Assembly (NCBI GenBank): GCA_963786865.1
Contig: CAWBAV010000006.1
Coordinates: 310,001-374,000, forward strand
Source of the DNA: SG8-38 sp963786865
GTDB taxonomy: Bacteria > Myxococcota_A > Polyangia > Polyangiales > Houyiibacteriaceae
Direction of reading: 5' to 3'
DNA: 64,000 nt
Below the pieces are notes generated by a model that saw only the letters and a program-made list of their open reading frames with translations, did not search any database and was not told where the DNA came from. Made by a program: the position numbers and the translations under genes. Below, piece by piece: positions 1 through 10,796 of this stretch. Every line of letters starts with the position of its first letter. Position 1 is the first letter of the stretch.

Positions 1-83
1 TTTTCCAGCGTTTTTCGGCGCGCTACCTGGCATCAAAGTTGCTCTTGTAGACGGCGTTGCCCCCCTGGCCGTGGAGTGAAGCG

Positions 84-1487
84 ATGAATCGATTCTGGTT
101 GGCTTTTGGAATTCTGGGCGGCGTCGCCATGGCGGTGTCTGGTTGTGGTGAGAACAGCAGCGGCGACGTTGGGCCACTCGAGGGCTTCGTCTGCGGCAAA
201 GACGGAAGCACCTATTCCGTCGAAGATGCGGTTCGAGGGGAGCATGAGGTCGAACACCGGGGGCGCTGCGACGCCCCGATGCACTGCGGCTCGCCCGAGG
301 ATTGCTTCGTGGGCGACGAATGCATGCCGGCCGACGCAGATGGCAATTGGTGCATCCCGGGTCCCACTCGTTGCAACTGCCCTGGCGTCTTCGAGCCGGT
401 CTGCGGCGGCGACTCGCGCAACTACATCAATGCCTGCGAGGCTGCCTGTGCGGGTGTGGGCATCCGGCACGAGGGGTATTGCCAGGAGCCTCCGGGAGAG
501 GGCTGTGTCCGCGCCGGTTGTAGCGGTCAGCTCTGCGTCGAAGAGGGCATGGACATCGCGAGCACCTGCGAGTGGCGTCCCGTGTACGAGTGCTACCAGC
601 AGGCCAGCTGCGAGCGCCAGGAAAACGGCCAGTGCGGCTTCACGCCGACCCACGAGCTCGTCGACTGTCTCGAGCGATTCGGCGAGGGTATGTGCAGCGT
701 CGATCCGCGTTGGCAGGATGGATTCGAGGCGGAATGCAGCAGCCCTCAGGTGCCCGGGATCGGCGGCGTCATCGCCGTGGAGCCTCATCAGATGATGCAC
801 CTCGGCGAATGGTTCGGTGCGAGCTTCAAGTTGCTCGAGCCGCCCGTCTTTGGCGACCTGTATGAAGGAGAGGGCTTGATCTTCTGCGATGGTGAGCGGA
901 CTGCTCTTCAGGGGCGAGTCCGGATGACGCCGCTCGGAGACCTCGAGGTCGAATGCCGAATCCTGCCCGAGATACATCCCGGCGAGTGCTACGACGATGG
1001 CGATTGCGCGCCCGGGACCTTCTGCGAGGCCGGGCAGTGCATCGCGAACTGCCCCGTCGAGACGCACATCCTCAACTTCCGAGGGGAGTGCGTGCCCAAG
1101 TGCTACGGCCCAGAACAGTGCGGCGACGAGCAGCACTGCAACGCGGGCGAGGTCTGCTTGCAAGACCCGGCCTGCCCCGAATGCGACGTCTGCGTCGGCT
1201 GGTGCGAGGCACCGCCGGACGAATGCAGACCCACCGGTTGCAACGGCGAGATCTGCGCGAGCCAGGACGTGGCTTCTCCTTGTGTCGCGTTGCCTGAGTT
1301 CGCCTGTTACCAGGAGGTCGGCATTTGTGAGATGCAGACCTGGGGCCAGTGCGGCTGGACTCCCACGCCCGAGCTCGACGAATGCCTCTCTCAGTTTGAT
1401 TGCCGGGCAGAGGGCTGTGCTGACGGCGCGTACTGCGGTTACTGCTGGACCAGCTGGGAATGCATCCCTGAAGGCGCAGTGTGTTGA
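84..1487 (+). CDS. Cys-rich lipoprotein with Kazal-like and two eight-cysteine modules
   Basis: Predicted surface or periplasmic lipoprotein of 467 residues; function unknown. The start at 84 follows GGAGTGAAGCG and opens a signal peptide with lipobox AVSGC (Cys21). A Kazal-type segment (about 97-133, CNCPGVFEPVCGGD then several Cys) resembles serine-protease inhibitor domains. A module at about 141-195 (GCSGQLC ... CYQQASC ... CGFTPTHELVDC) recurs near the C-terminus (GCNGEIC ... CGWTPTPELDEC), so there is an internal duplication of an eight-cysteine cluster. A degenerate Kazal-like stretch lies at 34-62. Protease inhibition is inferred only from the Kazal fold. It converges with the OsmC gene across a hairpin. 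Confidence 0.8.
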   Translation: MNRFWLAFGILGGVAMAVSGCGENSSGDVGPLEGFVCGKDGSTYSVEDAVRGEHEVEHRGRCDAPMHCGSPEDCFVGDECMPADADGNWCIPGPTRCNCPGVFEPVCGGDSRNYINACEAACAGVGIRHEGYCQEPPGEGCVRAGCSGQLCVEEGMDIASTCEWRPVYECYQQASCERQENGQCGFTPTHELVDCLERFGEGMCSVDPRWQDGFEAECSSPQVPGIGGVIAVEPHQMMHLGEWFGASFKLLEPPVFGDLYEGEGLIFCDGERTALQGRVRMTPLGDLEVECRILPEIHPGECYDDGDCAPGTFCEAGQCIANCPVETHILNFRGECVPKCYGPEQCGDEQHCNAGEVCLQDPACPECDVCVGWCEAPPDECRPTGCNGEICASQDVASPCVALPEFACYQEVGICEMQTWGQCGWTPTPELDECLSQFDCRAEGCADGAYCGYCWTSWECIPEGAVC

Positions 1488-1502
1488 AGATCTAGCGTTG
1501 AC

Positions 1503-1551
1503 CTCGCCGCTGGCCTGACGGCTTCACCATCTCCGTCAGGCTGGCGGCGAG
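1503..1551. terminator. bidirectional hairpin between convergent genes
   Basis: Arms 1503-1521 and 1533-1551 pair at 17 of 19 positions around an 11-base loop. The hairpin lies between the stops of two convergent genes, and the right arm covers the last codons of the OsmC gene. There is no strong T run, so an intrinsic terminator is probable but not certain. Confidence 0.5.
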
Positions 1552-1985
1552 ATTTCTATCTTCGTCATCACCGAATTCGCAATGAAGCAGTACTTGTGCG
1601 CGTTCGCGTGAAGCTTCTCGAGCTGCTCCGGACTTGGAGGCTCACCTCCCCACTTGATCTTGGGGGTCAGGGTCACGCGCGTGATCGCGATTCGCTTCTC
1701 TTCGTTGCGCTCCATGGTGCCGACGGCCTCGACTTGATACTCGTCGATTACGAACCCATCACGGGCGGCGAGCGATAGAAACGTCAGCATGTGGCAGCTC
1801 GAAAGGGCGGCAACATACGCTCGCTCCGGGTCGACCAACTCTGGGTTTCCCAGGTATTCGGGCGCTGCCGATGCACGGACTTGGCTGCCTCCCTCGAACT
1901 TCCAGACATGGTCACGCGTGTACTCCTTCGGCGTGAATGGGGTGTCCTGACGATCCCAGTGAATCATGGCTCGGTGTACCGACAT
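1536..1985 (-). CDS. OsmC/Ohr family peroxide-detoxifying protein
   Basis: Predicted cytoplasmic thiol peroxidase of 149 residues, normal for the family, which reduces organic hydroperoxides with a redox-active cysteine pair. The two expected Cys are Cys64 (SSCHMLTFLS) and Cys133 (HKYCFIANSV), with a conserved Glu in VDPERAYVA. The start follows GAAGGAG. The sequence looks closer to OsmC-like proteins than to classical Ohr. It is a single gene on the minus strand upstream of the dus gene and converges with the lipoprotein gene. Confidence 0.85.
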   Translation of the reverse strand: MSVHRAMIHWDRQDTPFTPKEYTRDHVWKFEGGSQVRASAAPEYLGNPELVDPERAYVAALSSCHMLTFLSLAARDGFVIDEYQVEAVGTMERNEEKRIAITRVTLTPKIKWGGEPPSPEQLEKLHANAHKYCFIANSVMTKIEISPPA

Positions 1986-2029
1986 CGCTACTCCTTCGCG
2001 CCAGAACCTAGGGTCGGTCGCGCGGCAAG

Positions 2030-2059
2030 GCCAGCGCCAGTGCCAGTGCCGGTGTCAGC
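2030..2059. repeat. GYCAGY hexanucleotide array 1
   Basis: Five consecutive hexamers (GCCAGC, GCCAGT, GCCAGT, GCCGGT, GTCAGC). The last unit supplies the restored TGA stop of dus on the minus strand (2055-2057). Related arrays lie at 10616, 11790, 12568 and 12762. Confidence 0.75.
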
Positions 2060-3234
2060 CGCCGCTGCCTGGGTCTACGTAGGCTGGAGTGGTTTCGTCG
2101 GTCAGGCGGTTTTCGAGGAAACCTTCTGGAAGAGAGACTTTTTGCCGGCCGGCAGTCTTTCCTCGGGGCACTCGCATCGCGTCGGGAGGGAAAGGGTTCG
2201 GATGCGTCGACGGTGCGGAGTACTACTTCGAGCTCCTCGAGGCGGGTTACTCGCATCAGTCGCGATCGGAGCTTGGCGCTTCCACGGAAGCCCTTGGTGT
2301 ACCAACTGCTATGCCGACGGAACATTCGCATCGCCTGGGTTTCACCCGCCCATTCGCTCAGCAAGCGCGCGTGCTCGAGCGCGATTTCGACGACCTCGCC
2401 AAAGGTCGGCGGGTTCGGCGGCTCGTGGCCCTCGAAGACCTCGGCCAGATCTCGAAAGAGCCATGGGCGTCCGAGACATCCCCGGCCGATCACCACGCCA
2501 TCGCATCCGGTCATGCGCATCATGCGGAGCGCGTCGTGAGCTTCCCAGATATCCCCGTTGCCGAGTACTGGTATCGATCGAACGTGTTGCTTCAGGCGAG
2601 CTATCGCTTCCCACTGGGCATCGCCGTCGTAGAGCTGTGAAGCCGTTCGCGCATGCAGAGCAACGGCGGCGCATCCCTCCTCTTCGGCGACGCGACCTGC
2701 GTCCTCGTAGGTGAGCAAGCTCTCGTCGATGCCCATTCGGAACTTGATCGTGACCGGAATCTCGCCCGCGTTCTGGACAGCCGCGCGGACGATGTTCGCG
2801 AGGAGGCGTGGCTTTGCGGGGATGGCCGACCCGCCACCCTTGCGCGTCACCTTCGGAACGGGGCATCCGAAGTTCATGTCGATGTGGTCCACGTGCCCTT
2901 CGCCAACCAGCCATTTCACTGCTTCGCCGACGTAGTGAGGATCGACGCCGTAGAGCTGGAGGCTGCGCGGCGATTCGTCTTTGCCGAACTCCGCGAGCAT
3001 CAGGGCCTTGGCGCGTCCCTCGACCAGAGGTCGCGCCGTCACCATCTCGCTCACGTAAAGGCCTGCTCCGAAGCGCCTGCAAATTGCGCGAAAGGGCCAG
3101 TTGGTGACACCGGCCATCGGCGCGAGCACCACCGGCGGCCAGACCGACATCGGACCAATTTCGATCGGCGCAAATTCTCCGAGGCGCGCCACGGGCACCG
3201 CACGGTTCAGCTCGTTCTTGTACACCTGCTCCAT
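2055..3234 (-). CDS. dus: tRNA-dihydrouridine synthase, DusB-like (single-base frameshift)
   Basis: FMN enzyme that reduces uridine to dihydrouridine in tRNA. PMAGVTN, the MNFGCPVPKV motif with the catalytic Cys, and GNGDIW / GVVIGRG are in order, followed by the SWYTKGFRGSA C-terminal domain. As written, the frame breaks near 2184-2196: after EPFP the annotated frame runs into meaningless R/S-rich sequence and then through the GCCAGT repeat to 2008. Removing one C from TTTCCCTCCC restores a family-like tail (PPDAMRVPRGK ... KVSLPEGFLENRL ... YVDPGSGG) ending at 2055. The span is 3n+1, as expected for one extra base. A consensus error is more likely than a true mutation. Confidence 0.85.
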
Positions 3235-3276
3235 GAAGGGAATGCTCGTCGGACGAAGGGGTTTCGCCGTCTTTGC

Positions 3277-4128
3277 TCAGCTCACGACGGCGAGACGGCG
3301 GTGGCCGCCAGTACGCACGAGCTTCATGCGCCAGTCGACGCCGATGAGCTCTCCGGGCTCGAGTGGAAGCCAAATATTCTCGCCCTGGATCGTCTCGCTC
3401 GAAAAAATCAGGTGATTGACGTAGCCGCTTTCCGAGGGCGCTTCGCATTCAGGTGACAGACTGGGGCACGAGTCGCGGTCCCCGCACTCCGTCTTGTAGG
3501 TCGACCAGAAGAGCTCCTTGCCGCCTTCGGCTGCCACCATGGTCGTCCCGTCCGTGACGATGATCGTCAGAAGCGAGCGCTCTTTGTCGGGATCGACGTC
3601 GCAAATGGCGCGAACGTGCTCGAGCGTCGACTGCAGAGCCATGGACGTTTCTTCGACGCCGATGCGTCCATGGAGTGGACCATGCTGCGCAAGATGCGTG
3701 AGAAACATGAAGAATACGACCTCGCTGTCGGTTTCGCCGAGGATGTAGCGCCGCAGCTTCGGTGCGATGCGTCGAAGGAGCTCTGGGCGGTGCTTGGGAA
3801 AGTCCTGGATGTCGCCGTTGTGCGCCATGATCCACTTGCCGTACTGGAACGGGTGGCAGTTCAGGACGGAGAGCTCGCCGTTTGTTGCGCGTCGGACGTG
3901 AGCCAAGACGGTTTCGGAAGCCACGATACCGCTGACGCGATGAAAGAGAGTGTCGTCGAGCGCGGTGGCGGGGCTTCGGGTGATGTGTGGCGCTCCGTCG
4001 ACGTAAAACGCCACACCCCAGCCATCGCGGTGGTCGGTGCTCTGCGCGCCGAGCGCGTTGTCCGCGTCCATCAAGGACCGGTGTACCTGGCTCTGGATCA
4101 CGCTTCGAAAGCCGAATAAGCGACACAT
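3277..4128 (-). CDS. class II glutamine amidotransferase, stand-alone (YafJ-like)
   Basis: 283-residue Ntn-type glutamine amidotransferase. It begins MCRLFGFRS, so Cys2 becomes the N-terminal nucleophile after Met removal. DHRDGWGVAFY, AHVRRATNGE and the NCHPFQYGKWIMAHNGDI glutamine-binding motifs are present. No synthase or acceptor domain is fused, so the ammonia acceptor is unknown. The YafJ/EgtC-like group is the best match. EgtC of ergothioneine synthesis is possible, but no egtB or egtD is nearby. It lies 42 bases upstream of dus on the same strand and may be co-transcribed. Confidence 0.85.
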   Translation of the reverse strand: MCRLFGFRSVIQSQVHRSLMDADNALGAQSTDHRDGWGVAFYVDGAPHITRSPATALDDTLFHRVSGIVASETVLAHVRRATNGELSVLNCHPFQYGKWIMAHNGDIQDFPKHRPELLRRIAPKLRRYILGETDSEVVFFMFLTHLAQHGPLHGRIGVEETSMALQSTLEHVRAICDVDPDKERSLLTIIVTDGTTMVAAEGGKELFWSTYKTECGDRDSCPSLSPECEAPSESGYVNHLIFSSETIQGENIWLPLEPGELIGVDWRMKLVRTGGHRRLAVVS

Positions 4129-4196
4129 AACCCGTTCATTTTGACACGAACTGCGGCGTGATGCTCCCTCCGCTGTTCAGGAGCCGGGTCGGGTGT

Positions 4197-4202
4197 TAAG
4201 GT
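4197..4202 (+). promoter_or_regulatory. candidate -10 element for the carboxylase operon
   Basis: TAAGGT ends eight bases before GTG 4211. No Shine-Dalgarno is visible, so a leaderless or near-leaderless transcript is inferred. Confidence 0.4.
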
Positions 4203-4210
4203 GCGCGCCC

Positions 4211-5559
4211 GTGAAGCGATTTCGGCGTCTTTTCATCGCGAACCGTGGCGAGGTTGCCGCACGTGTCGCTCGGACATGCGATGCGATGGGCATCACGCCC
4301 GTCTTTGGCGTGTCGGATGCTGATCGCGACGCGCCGTACCTGCGAGGTCGGGAGTCCATAGTGCTTGGCCCGGCGAGATCGAGCGAGAGTTATCTCGCAC
4401 GCGAGCGTATCGTGCAGGCGGCCGTTCAAGCTCAGTGCAGCGCCCTTCACCCGGGCTGGGGGTTTCTGGCGGAAGATCCGCTCTTTGCCTCTCTCTGTGA
4501 GGCGCATGGTGTGACGTTCATCGGACCGCCCTCCGCCGTCATGGCGAAGCTCGGTCGGAAGACGCCGGCCAAAGCAGCGATGGCCGCGGCTGGGTTGAAG
4601 CTCATTCCGGGGAGCGACGGGGTGCTGCTGGACGTCCAGCAGGCGCAGGAGATGGCGGCCGAGACAGGTTTTCCGATCCTCTTGAAAGCCGAGAGTGGTG
4701 GAGGCGGCCGAGGGATGCGCATCGTCCGGAAAGCGGCCGACTTGAAGGAGGCGTACGATTCCGCGCAGTCCGAGTCCCTGGCTTGCTTTGCCGACGACCG
4801 CCTCTACCTCGAGAAGCTGATCGAAGGCGGGCGGCACATCGAGATTCAACTGCTCGCGGACAAGTATGGAAACGTCGTCCATCTGGGAGAGCGGGACTGC
4901 TCGGTGCAGCGCAAGCACCAGAAACTAATCGAGGAGTCGCCGGCCCTGGTTCTGAGCGCAGCGGAGCGCGAAAACACGCTCGCTGCGGCCGTTCGAGCTG
5001 CGCGCGCGATCGGCTACGTCGGCGCCGGCACGATGGAGTTCCTGCTCGACGAAGGTGGCGAGCTCCGATTCATGGAGATGAATGCGCGACTTCAAGTGGA
5101 GCATCCGGTTTCCGAGATGCGAACGGGCGTCGACCTGGTCGAGGCTCAGATCCGCATTGCAGGCGGGGAGCCGCTTTCGTTCTCGCAGGAAGACATCGAG
5201 TTCCGGGGACATGCGATCGAGTGCCGCATCAATGCGGAGGATCCATCGAACGGGTTCGCCCCGAGTCCGGGCGTCATCGAACGGTGGAAGGTCGCAGTCA
5301 CTGGAGACGAACAGGTGCGCGTCGATACTCACGTCGAATCCGGATACGAGGTTCCGCCCCACTACGACAGCCTGATCTGCAAGGTGATCGCCTGGGGTGC
5401 GGATCGGGATGCGGCCTGCGATCGTTTGTCGGAGGCCTTGAAGAGCATCCGTTGCGATGGCATTTCGACGACGATACCCATGCACCTTGCGGTCCTGAGC
5501 TCGGAGGAGTTTCGCGAGAACCGGTACGACACGCGCGCCGTACCAGGGTGGGAGAGCTG

Positions 5560-5560
<1 letters not shown>
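4211..5560 (+). CDS. accC: biotin carboxylase subunit of an acyl-CoA carboxylase
   Basis: ATP-dependent carboxylation of biotin on the partner carrier protein. About 449 residues, typical for AccC. FIANRGEVAARVART is the N-terminal Rossmann motif; ESGGGGRGMRIV is the ATP-grasp glycine loop; KHQKLIEESPA, MEFLLDE and EMNARLQVEHPVSE hold catalytic and Mg-binding residues. I chose GTG 4211; an in-frame GTG at 4193 is the alternative. The stop overlaps the next start (TGATG), so translation of the three-gene operon BC-CT-BCCP is coupled. Substrate specificity lies in the next gene. Confidence 0.9.
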
Positions 5561-7286
<1,726 letters not shown>

Positions 7287-7290
<4 letters not shown>

Positions 7291-7877
7291 GCGGCAACGC
7301 CTACGTCTTGCGGGCGCGGTTCGGGGAAGCCGGCACGAGTCAGCTTCTGGCGCCGACGGTTGGCGTGTTCACCGCTCGGGTTCGTGAAGGAGAGCTCGTT
7401 TCCGCCGGGCAGGTGCTGGGGTCGATCGACGTTCTCGGCGTGCTGAGCGAGCTCCGCGCTCCCGAAGGTGTAGCCGGACGCGTCACGAGTCGAATAGGTG
7501 GCGCACGCACGCGGATTCCCGTTCAGTTTGGCGATCCGCTCTTCGCGATCTCGACGTCTTCGATGGCTCCGGTTGCCAAGTCGGGCGTGGTCGGCGGCGA
7601 GAGCTCCTCAGCCGCCCTTTCGTTTACTGCACCCATGAGCGGCCGCTTCTACAGCCGGCCATCTCCAAGCGATCCACCATTCGTATCGGCGGGTGACATC
7701 GTCCAACGCGGTCAGACGATCGGCCTGCTCGAGGTGATGAAGACCTTCAATCGGCTCGTGTACCAAGGAGAGGCTCTTCCTGAGCGAGCGCTGGTGGTGA
7801 AGATAGTCCCGGGCGAGGGTGACGACGTCGTTCGCGGGGATCTGATCCTGGCGCTCGGCTCGTCGACGAAGACCTGA
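7287..7877 (+). CDS. accB: biotin carboxyl carrier protein with two biotinyl-like domains
   Basis: Carrier of the carboxybiotin arm; 196 residues. The C-terminal half (about 112-192) is a normal biotinyl domain with EVMKT and Lys152 as the biotinylation site. The N-terminal half (about 15-90) has the same strand pattern (LAPTVGVFTARVREGELVSAGQVLG) but no Lys at the hairpin turn (IDVLGVLSEL), so it appears to be a non-biotinylated second copy. It overlaps the carboxyltransferase gene by ATGA and closes the operon. Confidence 0.85.
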
Positions 7878-7893
7878 AGCGCGGAGAGGCGAA

Positions 7894-8844
7894 ATGGGTA
7901 GGGCCTCATTGCTTCTCTTGCTGGTACTGAGCTCGTGTCGGACGCCGGGCCCGTCGACCGTGGCGGGCGATGTCAGTGAGATCAAGGGCTTCGTGTTCAA
8001 GCACGGGGGAATCGTGCGTTCGGTGGGCGTCTTCGACCCGAGGCGGCCCGAGGAGATCGGGCTTCGACCGCTCGTCTTGGTCTTGCACGGTGGCCTCGGA
8101 GACGACGACGATACCGTGGTGCTCCGCTTTGGAAAGCTCAATCGCCTTGCAGCCGAGGATGATTTTCTGGTTGTCTATCCCCAAGGCCTTGGCGGACATT
8201 GGAACGACGGACGGGACGTGGAACGCTACGTCGCTCACCGTGAGCGCGTCGACGACGTGGGCTTCTTGGCGTCCTTGATCGACGACCTGGTGGAGAAGCG
8301 CAACGTCGACGCCAACGCCGTGTTCATCGTCGGCGTGTCCGACGGCGCGATGATGGCGCATCGCTTCGCCTGTGAGCGCAGCGCAAAGCTCCGCGGTTTC
8401 ACGGCGGTCGTCGGCGCGATGCCCTACAACGTCGCGCGCCGGTGGGCCCGATGCGGCAAGGACACGCTCTCGGTCTTGATGATCAACGGTACCGAGGATC
8501 CGATCGTTCCCTGGGAGGGCGGCTCAGTCACGTTCGACGGACAGGAGCTCGGCAAGGTTCTTTCCGCCGAGCGCACGTTCGAGCTCTGGAGCCGGCACGA
8601 CGGCTGCAAGGACGTCGCCATCACGATGATCCCCGACTTCGTTCCGAGCGATGGCACTCGAATCGAAAGACGGCAGGCGATCGAGTGCCGCGACGGCAGC
8701 AAGGTCGAGCTCTTCGCCGTGCAGGGTGCAGGGCACACTTGGCCGTCCGGATGGCAATATCTTCCGGAGCACATGGTGGGCGCAACGAGCCGAGACATCG
8801 ACGCGGCAATTGCTGCCTGGCGTTTCTTCCAGAGCACGCTCTAG
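7894..8844 (+). CDS. secreted PHB-depolymerase/LpqC-like esterase lipoprotein
   Basis: Predicted exported alpha/beta hydrolase of the polyhydroxybutyrate depolymerase/feruloyl esterase (LpqC) group, 316 residues. Signal peptide with lipobox LLVLSSC near residue 15. LVLHGGLG forms the oxyanion region, GVSDGAMMA the nucleophile elbow (Ser), GTEDPIVPW the acid (Asp) and GAGHTWP the His. It starts 16 bases after the carboxylase operon with GGAGAGGCGAA ahead of the ATG, so it may be read through from that operon. The natural substrate is unknown. Confidence 0.8.
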   Translation: MGRASLLLLLVLSSCRTPGPSTVAGDVSEIKGFVFKHGGIVRSVGVFDPRRPEEIGLRPLVLVLHGGLGDDDDTVVLRFGKLNRLAAEDDFLVVYPQGLGGHWNDGRDVERYVAHRERVDDVGFLASLIDDLVEKRNVDANAVFIVGVSDGAMMAHRFACERSAKLRGFTAVVGAMPYNVARRWARCGKDTLSVLMINGTEDPIVPWEGGSVTFDGQELGKVLSAERTFELWSRHDGCKDVAITMIPDFVPSDGTRIERRQAIECRDGSKVELFAVQGAGHTWPSGWQYLPEHMVGATSRDIDAAIAAWRFFQSTL

Positions 8845-8862
8845 CGTCGTGCGTGAGGGTGC

Positions 8863-8868
8863 TAGACT
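8863..8868 (+). promoter_or_regulatory. -10 element of a predicted leaderless promoter
   Basis: TAGACT ends six bases before ATG 8875, and no Shine-Dalgarno precedes the start. Confidence 0.5.
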
Positions 8869-8874
8869 GCACCC

Positions 8875-10062
8875 ATGCTGGCCCCGAAGCTCGGCGATCG
8901 CAGCCTATTTCCGGACCTCGAAGCGAGAGCGTACCTCGCACACGCGGCGATTTCGCCGCTTTCGCGTCCCGTTTGCGAACGCATCGCAGACGTTACGCAA
9001 GACTACGCGAGAGGCGGCATGGCGGGCTTCCTGCGCTGGGCGCCGCGGCTGAAAGAGGTGCGGAGCGGGTTCGCCCGATTGATCGGGGCCGCCCCGAACG
9101 AGATCGCGTTTGTCGCCAACACCACACAGGGCGTCATCGACATCGCGTTCGGGCTTCCCTGGAAAAAGGGCGACCGCGTCCTGCTCTTCGATGGTGAGTT
9201 TCCGGCAAACGTCACGCCCTGGCAGCAAGCCGCCAAAGAGTTTGGTCTGGAGCTCTGCTGGCTCTCACTCGATGCGTTTCAACTCTCGATCGATGAAGGC
9301 CTCGCGGAGCTCGAGGGCGCGCTCGACCTAGGTGTTCGCCTAGTCGCGGTGAGTGCGGTCCAATACAAGACGGGGCTTCGCATGCCGCTCGCCGAGATGG
9401 CCGCGCTTTGCCACCGATATGGTGCTGAGATCTTCGTCGATGCGATTCAAGCGCTCGGAGCGACGCCTGTCGATGTCGCTTCGGGCATCGATTATCTCAG
9501 CTCCGGTAGCCACAAGCATCTGATGGGCGCCGAGGGGGCGGGCTTTTTGTATGTGGCCGAGCGCTGCGCCGACACGTTGCAACCGAGGCTCGCCGGCTGG
9601 CTCGGCCACGAAGACCCCGTCGCGTTCCTCGTGGGTGATGGCCCTCGACTCCGATACGACACTCCTCTGCTACACGGCGCTCCGGCCCTCGAAATCGGCA
9701 CCAGCAATGTGATCGGTCTAGCCGCGGTGGGAGCATCCATCGAGTTGCTCGAACAGCTCGGCGTGCCGCGGATCCACGCGCATGTCGGCGGCTATCTCGA
9801 CGCGCTCGAATCCGGGCTCGTCGAGCTCGGCTTTCAGAGCCATCGCGCCACGGCGCCGGAGCTGCGTTCCACTCTCCTCAGCGTGACCGTTCCCGAAGAC
9901 CTGCGACTCTCGAAGCTCGCGGCCGCGCTCAGGCACGAGGGGGTGGTTTGCAATACGCCCGACGGTCTCATGCGCTTTGCCCCGCACTGGCCGAATGCGC
10001 ACGATGAGGTTCCCACCGTTCTCGGTGCCGTGGAGCGGGCACTGGCCGAGCTTCGGACATGA
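8875..10062 (+). CDS. class V PLP-dependent aminotransferase
   Basis: Fold-type I PLP enzyme of the cysteine-desulfurase / isopenicillin-N-epimerase superfamily, 395 residues. NTTQGVIDIAFG binds the cofactor phosphate; VDAIQALGATPVD holds the PLP-pyridine Asp; the Schiff-base Lys is about residue 214 in SGSHKHLMG. No cysteine-containing loop typical of NifS/IscS persulfide transfer is evident in the C-terminal third. It could be a selenocysteine-lyase-like, epimerase-like or kynureninase-like enzyme; the substrate cannot be read from sequence. Confidence 0.8.
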   Translation: MLAPKLGDRSLFPDLEARAYLAHAAISPLSRPVCERIADVTQDYARGGMAGFLRWAPRLKEVRSGFARLIGAAPNEIAFVANTTQGVIDIAFGLPWKKGDRVLLFDGEFPANVTPWQQAAKEFGLELCWLSLDAFQLSIDEGLAELEGALDLGVRLVAVSAVQYKTGLRMPLAEMAALCHRYGAEIFVDAIQALGATPVDVASGIDYLSSGSHKHLMGAEGAGFLYVAERCADTLQPRLAGWLGHEDPVAFLVGDGPRLRYDTPLLHGAPALEIGTSNVIGLAAVGASIELLEQLGVPRIHAHVGGYLDALESGLVELGFQSHRATAPELRSTLLSVTVPEDLRLSKLAAALRHEGVVCNTPDGLMRFAPHWPNAHDEVPTVLGAVERALAELRT

Positions 10063-10065
10063 ACC

Positions 10066-10071
10066 TAGGCT
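10066..10071 (+). promoter_or_regulatory. -10 element of a predicted leaderless promoter
   Basis: TAGGCT ends six bases before ATG 10078. It lies just past the stop of the aminotransferase gene. Confidence 0.45.
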
Positions 10072-10077
10072 GGCACG

Positions 10078-10599
10078 ATGGCGGCTCAAAGCGACCGAAG
10101 CTTCTGGATCTTCAACGCGGCGGTTTCGAGTGCTGCCGTCGGGTTCCTCGGCTGGCTTCTGCTCATTCGTGAAGGCGGCGGCGTCGACGCAGACCTCGGT
10201 TTCATGCCCGGCGTGAACGCAGCGCTCAACGCCGCCGCCGCCTCCTTGCTGCTTCTCGGGCTGGCCGCGATCCGAAGCGGGCGCCGGGCAGTCCACAAGC
10301 GACTGATGGTTTCAGCGTTTGCCGCCTCGACCGTGTTCCTAGTGGGATATGTTCTTTACCACTACGTGCACGGCGACACTCCGTACCAGGGGGTCGGAAC
10401 GATTCGCACCATCTACTTCACGATCCTGATCACCCACGTTCTTCTGTCGATCGTGATGCTCCCGATGATTTTGACGACGTTCTATTTCGCGGCGCGTGAG
10501 CGCTTTGCAGCGCACAAGAAGCTCGCGAGGTGGACGCTACCGATCTGGCTCTACGTGTCGGTGACGGGTGTGATCATCTACTTCATGCTGCGCCCGTAG
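10078..10599 (+). CDS. DUF420 family membrane protein
   Basis: 173-residue integral membrane protein with about five hydrophobic segments. The pattern VHKRLMVSAFAAST ... YVLYHYVHGD ... ILITHVLLS ... HKKLARWTLPIWLYVSVTGVIIY, with conserved His residues in and near the helices, is that of DUF420 (CtaM-like) proteins. Related Bacillus proteins act in maturation of caa3-type cytochrome oxidase. No oxidase gene is present here, so that role is only a suggestion. Confidence 0.75.
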   Translation: MAAQSDRSFWIFNAAVSSAAVGFLGWLLLIREGGGVDADLGFMPGVNAALNAAAASLLLLGLAAIRSGRRAVHKRLMVSAFAASTVFLVGYVLYHYVHGDTPYQGVGTIRTIYFTILITHVLLSIVMLPMILTTFYFAARERFAAHKKLARWTLPIWLYVSVTGVIIYFMLRP

Positions 10600-10615
10600 G
10601 AGTGCTCGTGTCCGT

Positions 10616-10675
10616 GACAGCGCCAGTGTCAGGGCCAGTGTCAGCGTCAGCGCCGGTGCCAGCGTCCGTGTCGGC
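10616..10675. repeat. GYCAGY hexanucleotide array 2
   Basis: Ten hexamers of the GYCAGY type starting 17 bases after the DUF420 stop. The gene-poor stretch 10600-10796 holds this array and no other feature that I can support. Confidence 0.75.
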
Positions 10676-10796
10676 GACTGTTGTTCCGGACGCACATCGT
10701 GCGTCTGGGGCACGCCCTTCCTTGTAAGATCCTCTGCGGTTTGCTGGTGCAGCAGCTGGCCCGGATCTTGCTTCGTTTTTCGGGCAGGATTTTGCC

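Noticed and set aside
3277..4128. EgtC of ergothioneine biosynthesis
   Set aside because: The amidotransferase fold fits, but no egtB or egtD is nearby and the catalytic fold alone cannot distinguish EgtC from YafJ-like proteins.
4783..5559. Long N-terminal extension in frame with the carboxyltransferase
   Set aside because: It is the shadow of accC in another frame. The real protein starts at ATG 5560, where the TGATG overlap and family-like sequence begin.
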